A stretch of 64,000 nt of DNA, from positions 380,117 through 444,116 of the forward strand of contig NZ_FUHN01000008.1 of NCBI RefSeq assembly GCF_900155555.1, in the 5' to 3' direction. Source of the stretch: Mobilibacterium timonense (GTDB taxonomy: Bacteria; Bacillota; Clostridia; Peptostreptococcales; Anaerovoracaceae). Position 1 is the first letter of the stretch, and every line of letters starts with the position of its first letter. Below the pieces are notes generated by a model that made no database searches, was not told where the DNA came from, and saw only the letters and a list, made by a program, of their open reading frames with translations. Below are positions 38,789-46,013 of the stretch, piece after piece. Made by a program: the position numbers and the translations under genes.

Positions 38789-39022
38789 CTACTTGTAAAA
38801 GATCTCGCAGTCGTCGTCCGCCTTCTTCCGACAGTTCTTCAGGACCTCGTCCATCACCTGGTTCCTCGTCTCTGGAGTCACATCGTCCTCGAACTCCACG
38901 TTCATCTTGAGGGTCATGAAATTCACCACCGCGTTCTTCACGCCGGCCACCTCGTTGGCAGCCTCCTCCATCTTGTTAGCGCAGTTCGCGCAATCTACGT
39001 AGATCTTGTAGCTCTTCTTCAT
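38789..39022 (-). CDS. Stand-alone HMA metal-binding protein
   Basis: A 77-residue heavy-metal-associated domain protein with the ferredoxin-like pattern and the metal motif CANC (Cys11, Cys14), followed by KMEEAANEVAGVKNAVVNF. A further Cys pair lies near the C-terminus. It precedes the P-type ATPase that lacks such a domain, with 57 bases between them, and probably hands it metal. The ATG is preceded by a GAGGCACAGAG-like purine stretch. Confidence 0.88.
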   Translation of the reverse strand: MKKSYKIYVDCANCANKMEEAANEVAGVKNAVVNFMTLKMNVEFEDDVTPETRNQVMDEVLKNCRKKADDDCEIFYK

Positions 39023-39084
39023 CTCTGTGCCTCCGGTTCGTTTATCTGGTGTATCCTTCGGTTTTGTTTTAATGCGTCACAACG

Positions 39085-39123
39085 ATTAAGTATTTGTTTA
39101 ATTGTTTATCTGTATGATATACT
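39085..39123 (+). promoter_or_regulatory. Promoter and probable ArsR operator between arsR-type and ATPase genes
   Basis: An inverted repeat ATTAA-N7-TTTAAT lies at 39085-39102 in the divergent region. It overlaps a plus-strand -35 TTGTTT (39094) with TATACT 18 bases on (39118-39123). The placement suits autorepression by the regulator and control of the ATPase genes. Confidence 0.5.
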
Positions 39124-39268
39124 GCGTAATAACATTTGGCAAGGGGCAAGTGTAAAAAAAGTTTGTCGCCCCGCGGCAGCCCGCGGCAAGGCGCGTGTCG
39201 CCTGACAGCAACAAAGACGGATGGCCGGCGCCGCCACAATCCCCCGCCTTTCAAAAAGGAGTTTTTTC

Positions 39269-39685
39269 ATGAAAGACCAGAACGACCTCAGCAAAAAACC
39301 TGACTCTTCCACGGACGGAAGCGCAAAAAAACTGCCCCACGACCACGGGCAGCAGACTCACATACAGCAGCTCCAGGACCACATGCCGGAGGACCGGGAG
39401 TTTTCCCACATCGCGAACATCTACAAGCAGATCGACGACGAAAAGCGCCTCAAGATCTTCTGGCTCCTCTGCCACGTGGAGGAGTGCGTGATCAACATCG
39501 CGGCCATGATGGACATGAGCAGCCCGGCCGTATCCCACCACCTGGCGCGCCTCAAGGCCAGCGGGCTCATCGTCAGCAGCCGCAAGGGAAAGGAAGTCTA
39601 CTACAAGGCCGCCGACACAAAAGAAGTCCGGCTCCTCCACGACATGATCGAAGAGCTGGTGGATATTACCTGCCCGATATCGTGA
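39269..39685 (+). CDS. ArsR/SmtB-family metal-responsive repressor
   Basis: Winged-helix regulator of 138 residues: HTH segment VINIAAMMDMSSPAVSHHLARLKASGLI, wing SSRKGKEVYYKA, and a C-terminal helix LHDMIEELVD that may hold the alpha-5 metal site. HVEEC ahead of the HTH offers a Cys, as in the alpha-3N site of this family. The N-terminal 45 residues are His-containing and charged. Start: ATG at 39269 with AAAGGAG 8 bases upstream; the frame extends to 39221 without support. It is divergent from the HMA/P-type ATPase genes, which it probably controls. Confidence 0.9.
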   Translation: MKDQNDLSKKPDSSTDGSAKKLPHDHGQQTHIQQLQDHMPEDREFSHIANIYKQIDDEKRLKIFWLLCHVEECVINIAAMMDMSSPAVSHHLARLKASGLIVSSRKGKEVYYKAADTKEVRLLHDMIEELVDITCPIS

Positions 39686-39756
39686 TCGGACAGGCGCTCC
39701 TCTGTGCGGCAGCTGCCCTCGGCGGCCTCGCATGGAAGAGAAAGAAGAAAAACTAG
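39682..39756 (+). CDS. Possible coupled micropeptide (24 aa)
   Basis: A GTG at 39682 overlaps the ArsR stop (GTGA) and opens 24 codons: a hydrophobic stretch (ALLCAAAALGGLAW) and a basic end (KRKKKN). The shape is that of a tiny membrane peptide. There is no independent ribosome-binding site, so translation would need coupling. It could easily be chance; the terminator follows 40 bases later. Confidence 0.2.
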   Translation: MIGQALLCAAAALGGLAWKRKKKN

Positions 39757-39797
39757 TGACGAAGCTGAACGCAGCTGCTTCGGCCGACCATACAAAA

Positions 39798-39836
39798 TTG
39801 CCGACCGGCGATCACTCGCCGGCCGGCAGCTTTTTT
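39798..39836 (+). terminator. Terminator between ArsR and DUF3793 genes
   Basis: A 14-pair stem (TTGCCGACCGGCGA, one or two wobbles, TCAC loop) at 39798-39829 is followed by CTTTTTT. It probably also serves the convergent DUF3793 gene, whose stop it touches. Confidence 0.85.
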
Positions 39837-40407
39837 ATATCGCAAACTCGGGCACCGTGAGCCTGTCGATACTGGCCCCTTTTTCCAGTGCACTCTGGTA
39901 CACCTGAGTGCAGTGCCGGACCCGCGAAAATATCCGCCGCGCCTCCTCCTCCCTGCTGTAGGCCTTCCAGACCCCGCAACACAGGTAGTTGCGGCCGTTG
40001 TTCTCGATGAACTGCCCCACGTCGTAGGCCGGATACCCCAGAAAGATCCCGATCTCGTGGGGAAACCCGCTGCTCTCCCGGAACCTCTCCCGGAGGCGCT
40101 CCAGGGAATCGCTCATTTCAGCGCTGCTATATCCGTACCGCAAAAGTATCTCCTGCGCTTCAGGCACAGCCAGGCACCTGGCCAGACGGCTCGGGCGATA
40201 GACGTAGATGAGCGCAGTGTTTTCCCGGAAAAGAAGTATCTCCGCCAGGACGCCCTTTGGCGACAACCTGCGGTTGAGCTCGATCAGGCGCTCCTCAAGA
40301 CACCTGCGGTCCGGACAGCCGGCGTTGAACATCCCCGCCGTCCCGAGGCCGGCCAGCGTGGCGGCGCAGTTTTTTATGATGTTGCATTCCAAGGGGTCTC
40401 TTTCCAT
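39835..40407 (-). CDS. DUF3793 family protein
   Basis: A 190-residue protein of the DUF3793 family, found mostly in anaerobic Firmicutes and often near iron or flavodoxin genes. Recognisable features are the N-terminal ECNIIKNCAATLAGL, RRLSPKGVLAEILLF and the family core FPHEIGIFLGYPAYDVGQFI, followed by CCGVWKAYS. No biochemical role is known. The flavodoxin gene lies 121 bases upstream on the same strand, and the two may share the iron-type promoter. Six Cys residues are noticeable for its size. Confidence 0.85.
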   Translation of the reverse strand: MERDPLECNIIKNCAATLAGLGTAGMFNAGCPDRRCLEERLIELNRRLSPKGVLAEILLFRENTALIYVYRPSRLARCLAVPEAQEILLRYGYSSAEMSDSLERLRERFRESSGFPHEIGIFLGYPAYDVGQFIENNGRNYLCCGVWKAYSREEEARRIFSRVRHCTQVYQSALEKGASIDRLTVPEFAI

Positions 40408-40528
40408 GGTGCCTCCAGCACTCTCCTCATCTCAGTTTCACGATCGCATATTGATATCCGGGCATCACGCTGTCCTCGCGCGTCTCAGGACTCGCCGTCT
40501 CGCGCGGACCTCGCTCCAGCGCAGCTTC

Positions 40529-40960
40529 CTACAGGGCCGCCAGCGCTTTGCCCAGCTCCTGACAATCCGCCACGGCGCTGTCGTCCGGCGCCTCGTTGCA
40601 GATGACGCCCTCGCCGCCTACGACCTCGGCGCCCACCTTTTCCATGCGCTCGGCCCAGTCTCTCATCCACTGGCCGTCGCCCCAGCCATAAGAGCCGAAG
40701 AGACCGACCTTTTTACCGCTGAGGGAACCCTCAAGCTCTGAAACGAAAGGCTCAAACTCCCCTTCTTCCAAAACCTCGTCTCCCATGGCCGGGCAGCCCA
40801 GGGCGAATCCCGCCAGGTCCTTCAGCTCATCGGCGCTTACCTCGCTCACGGACTTGAGCACAGCCTCCTTGCCGGCGGCAGCGGCGCCCTCGGCCACAGC
40901 CCGGGCCATTGCCTCAGTATTTCCAGTCATCGACCAATACACAACATATACCTTGTCCAT
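40529..40960 (-). CDS. Flavodoxin
   Basis: Short-chain flavodoxin of 143 residues, an FMN electron carrier that can replace ferredoxin. The FMN phosphate loop SMTGNTEAMA (residues 10-19) and the second FMN loop GSYGWGDGQWM (with Trp) are clear. The promoter at 41109-41136 is bracketed by two GTTAGA-N4-TCTAAC palindromes, so expression is probably controlled by a DtxR/IdeR-like metal regulator and raised under iron shortage. It precedes DUF3793 on the same strand. Confidence 0.93.
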   Translation of the reverse strand: MDKVYVVYWSMTGNTEAMARAVAEGAAAAGKEAVLKSVSEVSADELKDLAGFALGCPAMGDEVLEEGEFEPFVSELEGSLSGKKVGLFGSYGWGDGQWMRDWAERMEKVGAEVVGGEGVICNEAPDDSAVADCQELGKALAAL

Positions 40961-41074
40961 ATTTTTTTACCTCCTGCAATCGAAAGCGGATGGGCGCGAT
41001 CAGGCCACATTCCATGCAGTCAGGCTACGCCCACATGCGGCTAGACTACGGGCCACGTGGTTAAACTACAGGCG

Positions 41075-41098
41075 CGTGGTTAGACCTATCTAACCACG
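41075..41098 (-). promoter_or_regulatory. Operator palindrome, downstream site
   Basis: A perfect 10-base inverted repeat, CGTGGTTAGA-CCTA-TCTAACCACG. It lies just past the predicted transcription start of the flavodoxin gene and shares the core TTAGA-N4-TCTAA with the site at 41143. Confidence 0.7.
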
Positions 41099-41108
41099 TC
41101 CATCTCTC

Positions 41109-41136
41109 AGTATATCGAAAGTTTCCGGCCTGTCAA
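41109..41136 (-). promoter_or_regulatory. Promoter of the flavodoxin gene
   Basis: Minus-strand TTGACA (41136-41131), 16-base spacer, TATACT (41114-41109). The two palindromes flank it on either side. The leader to the ATG is about 140 bases. Confidence 0.75.
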
Positions 41137-41142
41137 CGGGAA

Positions 41143-41162
41143 AAGTTAGATTTGTCTAACTT
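41143..41162 (-). promoter_or_regulatory. Operator palindrome, upstream site
   Basis: A perfect 8-base inverted repeat, AAGTTAGA-TTTG-TCTAACTT, adjacent to the -35 hexamer of the flavodoxin promoter. The same core as the downstream site implies a common dimeric repressor. Confidence 0.7.
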
Positions 41163-41785
41163 CTATTATCGGGACGCGTCATGCGATATACCTCGCGATC
41201 ACCGACAGATAAAGAAACGCAGGCGACGTCCGTCCGCCTGCACACCGCAAAACTCACGAATTTTCACAACTGTCAATAGACAGTTGCGAAAATTTTCTGT
41301 CCAAATGATCAGAACAGATCTAATAACGGCTGTGGATTTTTACGCAAAATCCTAATTCCATATACATGCCCTTTTTTTGGCGTTTCCCCTGGAACTTTTT
41401 CCAGTGATCAGCGGTGTTGACGAGGTAATGAATAGAAAAAGTATATATATTCTTTCTTCAAGTGCGCTCCGGTCTCACCACATCAAAACGTTTAGTCTCA
41501 TCGCTATAGTTCTGAGATCTATGGATCTGATCCCTGTGACCATCTGGTCATTTCCAGCCGCCAGATCGAGGATCGTATTGTCTTGTTCTTTTTTTCAGGT
41601 TATCGATTGGTAGATTTTCCAGGGGAAACGCCGAAAACCCGGCGTTTCCCCTGGAAAATCCCCATCTCACAAAAGCGGTATCCACAATTTCTTCCAAAAT
41701 CGCGGATTTTTTTATTCAAAAAAATATATAAATATGCTGCTAACGCAATTTCCCCATAGCTCCCACCCTTTTGGTCACACAAAAA
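41163..41785. other. Intergenic region with a three-copy 16-mer and long palindrome
   Basis: AT-rich and without a supported gene. GGCGTTTCCCCTGGAA occurs at 41379-41394 and 41641-41656, and inverted at 41617-41632. The last two form the perfect hairpin listed separately. The stretch 41379-41632, bounded by inverted copies, is about 250 bases, the size of a small miniature element, but it has no recognisable transposase part. Confidence 0.5.
41613..41660. repeat. Perfect 21-base inverted repeat
   Basis: GATTTTCCAGGGG... at 41613-41633 is exactly complementary to 41640-41660, with a 6-base loop (AAAACC). No T-run follows on either strand, so it is not an ordinary terminator. Confidence 0.9.
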
Positions 41786-41836
41786 GGCACCCGCAGCCCC
41801 CATATCTGATCGTCAGATACAGGGGCCGCGGGTGCC
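41781..41836 (-). terminator. Terminator of purC
   Basis: A GC-rich stem (GGCACCCGC/GCGGGTGCC then GGCCCC) at 41786-41836 encloses a second perfect 7-pair hairpin TATCTGA-TCG-TCAGATA. TTTTT follows on the minus strand. Confidence 0.88.
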
Positions 41837-41862
41837 CTTATTTCATGCTTTTCCCGTAATCC

Positions 41863-42732
41863 CTACAGCTCTTTTCCCGTGAGCAGCTTATATGCTTCCT
41901 TGTACTTTGCGATGGTCTTGTCGATGATCTCCTGCGGCAGGTCGTAGTCGCTGTCCGGGTTAGCCTTCAGCCAGTCTCTCACGAACTGCTTGTCGTAGCT
42001 CGGCTGCGACTGACCTTCCTTGTATCCCTCCAGCGGCCAGAACCTGGAGCTGTCCGGAGTCAGGACCTCGTCAGCCAGAACCACCTGTCCGTTCTCATCC
42101 ACGCCGAACTCGAACTTCGTATCCGCGATGATGATGCCCCTGCTGAGCGCGTACTCGGCGCACTTCTTGTAGATTGCTATAGTATAATCCCTGATCTTCT
42201 CTCCGTATTCACGGCCTTTTCCAGGAAAATACTTTTCGATCTCCTCGCAGCTCTTCTCGAAGCTCACGTTCTCGTCGTGATCACCGATCTCCGCCTTAGT
42301 GCTTGGAGTGTAGATAGGCTCAGGCAGCTTTTCCGACTCCTTCAGGCCCTCAGGAAGCCTGATCCCGCACACCTCGCCGGTCTTCTGGTAGCTGGCCCAG
42401 CCGCTTCCGGTGATATAGCCGCGGACGATGCACTCCACAGGCAGCATCTCCAGCTTTTTGCACATCATGCTGTTGCCGTCGAACTCCGGCGTCCTGAAAA
42501 ACTCCGGCATGTCGTTCACGTCAGTGGAGATCATGTGGTTCGGCACGAGATCCTTCGTCAGGTCGAACCAGAACCTGGACATCTGGGTCAGGACCTTGCC
42601 CTTCCCCGTGACCTTGTTCTTCAGGATGTGGTCAAAAGCCGAGATCCTGTCTGTTGCGACCATGATCAGGCTGTCCCCGTTGTCGTAGATCTCCCGGACC
42701 TTTCCGGACTTGATCGGTGTGTATTCCTGCAT
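41863..42732 (-). CDS. purC: Phosphoribosylaminoimidazole-succinocarboxamide synthase
   Basis: SAICAR synthetase of de novo purine synthesis, which joins aspartate to CAIR using ATP. 289 residues with the family signatures: SGKVREIYD near the start, VATDRISAFDHIL, VECIVRGYITGSGW, and LADEVLTPDSSRFWP in the C-terminal half. GGGAGG lies about 8 bases before the ATG. It stands alone here, not in a pur operon, with its own terminator, so its regulation may be separate from other purine genes. No purine riboswitch is visible in the upstream region. Confidence 0.97.
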   Translation of the reverse strand: MQEYTPIKSGKVREIYDNGDSLIMVATDRISAFDHILKNKVTGKGKVLTQMSRFWFDLTKDLVPNHMISTDVNDMPEFFRTPEFDGNSMMCKKLEMLPVECIVRGYITGSGWASYQKTGEVCGIRLPEGLKESEKLPEPIYTPSTKAEIGDHDENVSFEKSCEEIEKYFPGKGREYGEKIRDYTIAIYKKCAEYALSRGIIIADTKFEFGVDENGQVVLADEVLTPDSSRFWPLEGYKEGQSQPSYDKQFVRDWLKANPDSDYDLPQEIIDKTIAKYKEAYKLLTGKEL

Positions 42733-43126
42733 CTCTACCTCCCGGAGCTCCAGGCTCCATTTTTCATAATATCTAAGCCGCGGCCGCTGCTCGCTCCAGC
42801 CCCCGGACGCGGCGCCCTTCCAGAAAAAATTTTACCCTTCATTATACATCCCGCACCCCGTCGTGGAACAGCACTTCCAGGGTTTTTGCAGGCGCGCGAC
42901 CTGCGGTGAAGCGTTTTCATTCTTTTTCCCGAAAAAGATTCTTCGCCCCGGCGTGATCGTTCGGGTTTTCGTTCGCCGGCCGAGGCCATCATCGGCCGGC
43001 TGCGTCTCGTCGCTGGCCGATACGTTCCAGCCTCCTGCATCCCTGCCTGCCGCATTCCGGCATCCATAGAGATACACCCATGAAATATATTATAATTACC
43101 ACATACCAAATGAAAGAAGGACCACG
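42733..43126. other. Divergent intergenic region purC / S4 protein
   Basis: GC-rich in the middle with no supported ORF. A TATAAT at 43091-43096 is a candidate -10 for the S4-protein gene, with a poor -35. A minus-strand TATTAT near 42770 may serve purC. Nothing else is recognised. Confidence 0.45.
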
Positions 43127-43981
43127 ATGGACAAGGACAAGCTTCTGGCCGGCAGGATAGCCGACCTTTCAAGGCAGTGCTGGAACGGCGACTACCTGAC
43201 ACACACGAATTTTCTTTCCGCCTCGGAGCTGGCGGAATTTTACCAGATGCCCGGGCACCAGCATTCGCCTGGGCTGAACACTTTCAACGGCGTTCCGTAT
43301 ATCGTCTTCGGCGGGCGCGAAGACAGCGACAGAGCGAGGATATTTTTCCTGCCGTCATATATGGATGCCGATCAGCTCATACAGGACGAACTCTCCGGAA
43401 ACGGCTCCATCAGTCTGGTGTGCGCCAGCCCCGTGAACCCGGGCTTTGCGGACCCGCTGACCCACCGGGACTACCTGGGTGCCCTGATGAACCTGGGCAT
43501 AGACCGGAGCATGACCGGCGACATACTGGTGAACCAGCACGACCCGGAGGACGGCCAGAGGCCCCAGGAAACCGGGAGATCCCATCCCCGGGGAATGGCG
43601 TATATTTTCTGTGCAGAAAACGTAGCGGAACTGATCGCCAGTGAACTCACCCGTGTGAAACACACCACTGTCTCCTGCCAGATCATTCCGCCGTCCGCCT
43701 GCGACCTGGAGCCTGACTTCCGTGAGCTGACCGGCACCGTGGCCTCCATACGGCTGGACTCCATCATCACTATGGTGTGGCACCTCTCCAGGGGGAAGGC
43801 GCAGGCCCTGATCCAGGGGGAAAAGGTCACAGTCAACGGCCGGCTGATCACCAGCTCATCCTTCGAACCGGGAGAGAACGATCGTGTCTCGGTAAGGGGA
43901 CTTGGGAAATTCATCTATCTCGGGGATGAGGGCAGCACTCGGAAGGGGCGGCTGAGAGCGAAAGTCCATCTTTTTGTATAG
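43127..43981 (+). CDS. YlmH-like S4-domain RNA-binding protein
   Basis: A 284-residue protein. The N-terminal two thirds match the YlmH-type domain (THTNFLSASELAEF, VFGGREDSDRARIFFLP, HRDYLGALMNLGI, GDILVN), ending in an S4 RNA-binding domain (IRLDSIITMVWHLSRGKAQALIQGEKV-type pattern and GLGKFIYLG). B. subtilis YlmH has been tied to ribosome-associated quality control and cell-division gene clusters; here the neighbours are unrelated. GAAGGACC precedes the ATG. The DxD-like insertion (NQHDPEDGQRPQETGR) in the middle is longer than I expect. Confidence 0.85.
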   Translation: MDKDKLLAGRIADLSRQCWNGDYLTHTNFLSASELAEFYQMPGHQHSPGLNTFNGVPYIVFGGREDSDRARIFFLPSYMDADQLIQDELSGNGSISLVCASPVNPGFADPLTHRDYLGALMNLGIDRSMTGDILVNQHDPEDGQRPQETGRSHPRGMAYIFCAENVAELIASELTRVKHTTVSCQIIPPSACDLEPDFRELTGTVASIRLDSIITMVWHLSRGKAQALIQGEKVTVNGRLITSSSFEPGENDRVSVRGLGKFIYLGDEGSTRKGRLRAKVHLFV

Positions 43982-44127
43982 TGCGTACGGACTCCAGAAC
44001 GGACGCTTACGCCGCATAACTCACGGCCCCGCAGGCCCCGGCACCGCCACTGCCCTTTTTTAAATACCTTTTCAGTCTACTATTTGAATCTTCTATAATG
44101 CTTTCAATTGCCATTGTCACCGGCAAT

Positions 44128-44156
44128 TTGTCCACTTCTTAACACAAAACTATAAT
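44128..44156 (+). promoter_or_regulatory. Promoter of the dehydratase-family operon
   Basis: TTGTCC (44128), 17-base spacer, TATAAT (44151-44156), about 40 bases ahead of the gene at 44197. Confidence 0.75.
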
Positions 44157-44196
44157 TGTTTAGGTAAGTGTTTGAGATCAAATGGAGGCATTATTC

Positions 44197-45468
44197 ATGG
44201 CTGACAATCTGAAAATGTGGAAAGAACTCGGAATGGACGTTGAGCACCACGACCAGTTGTGCTCGGTTCTTCCTGCTGCTGTAGGGGACGTTTTCATGTC
44301 CCAGAAGAACAGACCGGAGAAGATGGACTACTTCGATTTCGTCCTTGCGGACGTTCACGGGGTGAGACCTGCTGAGCTGGTGGAATTCAGAAAGAACGGC
44401 GGCAAGGTTTTCGGCACCTTCTGTACATATGTTCCTGACGAGGTCATCCTGGCTGCAGGCGGAGTTGCCACGGGACTCTGCGCGGGATCCGATTTCTGGG
44501 TACCAGGCGGCGAAAAGGTGCTCCCTGCCAACGTCTGTCCTCTCATCAAGGCCAGCGTGGGCGCAAGGCTGGACCGCACATGCCCGTTCTTCAGGCTCGT
44601 TGACAGGCTGATCGGCGAGACCACCTGCGACGGCAAAAAGAAGGCATATGAGATCCTGGCTCAGGACGTTCCTATGACCGTGATGCAGATCCCTTCCATG
44701 AGGAGACCTGAGGACATCAAGGCGTGGGCCGAGGAGATCAAGAAGCTGATCAAGGTAGTCGAGGAAGACACCGGCAATAAGGTGACAGAAGAGAACCTGG
44801 CCGAAAACATCAAGAAGGTCAACGCCAAGAGAAAGGCTCTCATGCGCCTCTACGAGACACGCAAGGCCCAGAACCTGCCTATCTCCGGCACCGACGTTCT
44901 CCTGATCATGCAGATCGCGTACTACGATGACCCTGTCCGCTTCACACAGATGGTCAACACCCTTTGCGATGAGCTGGAGACCAGAGTCAAGGACGGCGTG
45001 AGCGTATTCCCTGAAGGCACCAAGAGGATCCTCCTCTCCGGAACACCTCAGTCTATCCCTAACTGGAAGCTCCACAACATCATCGAGACCTCCGGCGGCG
45101 CCGTTGTCTGCGAGGAGACCTGCACAGGAACCAGATACTTCAGCAACCTGGTAGACGAGTCCGGCAAGACCATCGACGAGATGGTGGACAACCTGGCCAA
45201 CAGATACATGGACATCCACTGCGCATGCTTCACGCCGAACGAGCACAGGATCGAGGATGTCATCAGGCTGGCAAAGGAGTACAATGTAGACGGAGTCATC
45301 GACAGCCACCTGAAGTTCTGCCAGACCTACGACATCGAGAGCTACAACCTCCAGAAGGCCCTCAAGGAAGCCGGCATTCCTGTACTCTCTGTTGAGACCG
45401 ACTACTCAGAGAACGACACTCAGCAGCTCAAGACAAGGATCGGCGCATTCATCGAAATTCTGGGATAA
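44197..45468 (+). CDS. 2-hydroxyacyl-CoA dehydratase-family / double-cubane-cluster reductase
   Basis: A 423-residue member of the HgdB/YjiM family (PF06050). With a single subunit type and a YjiL-like activase nearby, it fits the double-cubane-cluster reductases better than two-subunit dehydratases. Cys residues that could bind the cluster are in GTFCTYVPDE, NVCPLIKAS, RTCPFF, CEETCTGTRYF and HCACFTPNE. Start: GGAGG at 44184 lies 8 bases before the ATG at 44197; the frame opens at 44182, whose ATG overlaps that site. A terminator follows the gene, so it can be expressed above its neighbours. The reaction in this organism is unknown; strongly oxygen-sensitive chemistry is expected. Confidence 0.88.
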   Translation: MADNLKMWKELGMDVEHHDQLCSVLPAAVGDVFMSQKNRPEKMDYFDFVLADVHGVRPAELVEFRKNGGKVFGTFCTYVPDEVILAAGGVATGLCAGSDFWVPGGEKVLPANVCPLIKASVGARLDRTCPFFRLVDRLIGETTCDGKKKAYEILAQDVPMTVMQIPSMRRPEDIKAWAEEIKKLIKVVEEDTGNKVTEENLAENIKKVNAKRKALMRLYETRKAQNLPISGTDVLLIMQIAYYDDPVRFTQMVNTLCDELETRVKDGVSVFPEGTKRILLSGTPQSIPNWKLHNIIETSGGAVVCEETCTGTRYFSNLVDESGKTIDEMVDNLANRYMDIHCACFTPNEHRIEDVIRLAKEYNVDGVIDSHLKFCQTYDIESYNLQKALKEAGIPVLSVETDYSENDTQQLKTRIGAFIEILG

Positions 45469-45490
45469 GCCCGGAAAATTTCCCTTCTAG

Positions 45491-45524
45491 CTCAGGCGGC
45501 GGTGTCCGCCTGAGTTTTTCTTTT
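45491..45524 (+). terminator. Terminator after the dehydratase-family gene
   Basis: Perfect 9-pair stem CTCAGGCGG-CGGTGT-CCGCCTGAG followed by TTTTTCTTTT. It probably causes partial read-through to the DUF3343 and activase genes. Confidence 0.9.
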
Positions 45525-45542
45525 GAAAGGCCCTCATCGGCA

Positions 45543-45911
45543 ATGCAAGATCAGCCAGGAAAGGATCAGGAAAAAGATATGGAAAAGAACAAGGATTTTG
45601 AAGAGGCGTGGTACAGCGACAGGGAGCGGGCCTTCCGGGAAAAACCGGAGCCCGGGATGGAGCACTACTACATGCTATTCAACAACAGCAACGAGGCCTT
45701 CGCCATGCACCAGGCGATGGATCAGGCCGGCCTTTCCAACCGGATCGCCCCTACTCCCCGGCAGCTCAGCATCTGCTGCGGGGTCACTCTCATCATCGAG
45801 TATGATGACATCCAGAGCATCGAAGATCTGGCCCGGGACAAAGGCCTGTCGTACCTGGGGATCCAGGGGCTGGACAACAAGTTCGACGGCCACCGCCACA
45901 AATACGCGTAG
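45543..45911 (+). CDS. DUF3343 family protein
   Basis: A small protein of 122 residues. The DUF3343 core covers roughly residues 38-100: YYMLFNNSNEAFAMHQAM, then the family motif RIAPTPRQLSICCG with its Cys pair, and ALIIEYDD-like strand. Members are often found beside redox and selenium genes. Here it sits between the dehydratase-family protein and its activase, so a link to that enzyme is plausible. The first 30 residues are a charged extension; an alternative ATG at 45579, with AGGAAAAAG before it, would remove most of it. Confidence 0.82.
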   Translation: MQDQPGKDQEKDMEKNKDFEEAWYSDRERAFREKPEPGMEHYYMLFNNSNEAFAMHQAMDQAGLSNRIAPTPRQLSICCGVTLIIEYDDIQSIEDLARDKGLSYLGIQGLDNKFDGHRHKYA

Positions 45912-46013
45912 CGGACCGGGTGGCCGCACCTGTGGGCCGGCCACCGTACGGCGCATAGCCGCAGAACTCCGGCATACGATACTGTTTTTTTCAGAGAAAG
46001 AGAATAGATAAAC

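Noticed and set aside
41379-41660. Insertion sequence
   Set aside because: Inverted copies are present, but no transposase or recognisable remnant lies between them and no target duplication is evident.
42832-43202. ORFs in the purC/S4-protein gap
   Set aside because: Arg/Gly-rich frames without ribosome-binding sites or motifs, typical of GC-rich noncoding DNA.
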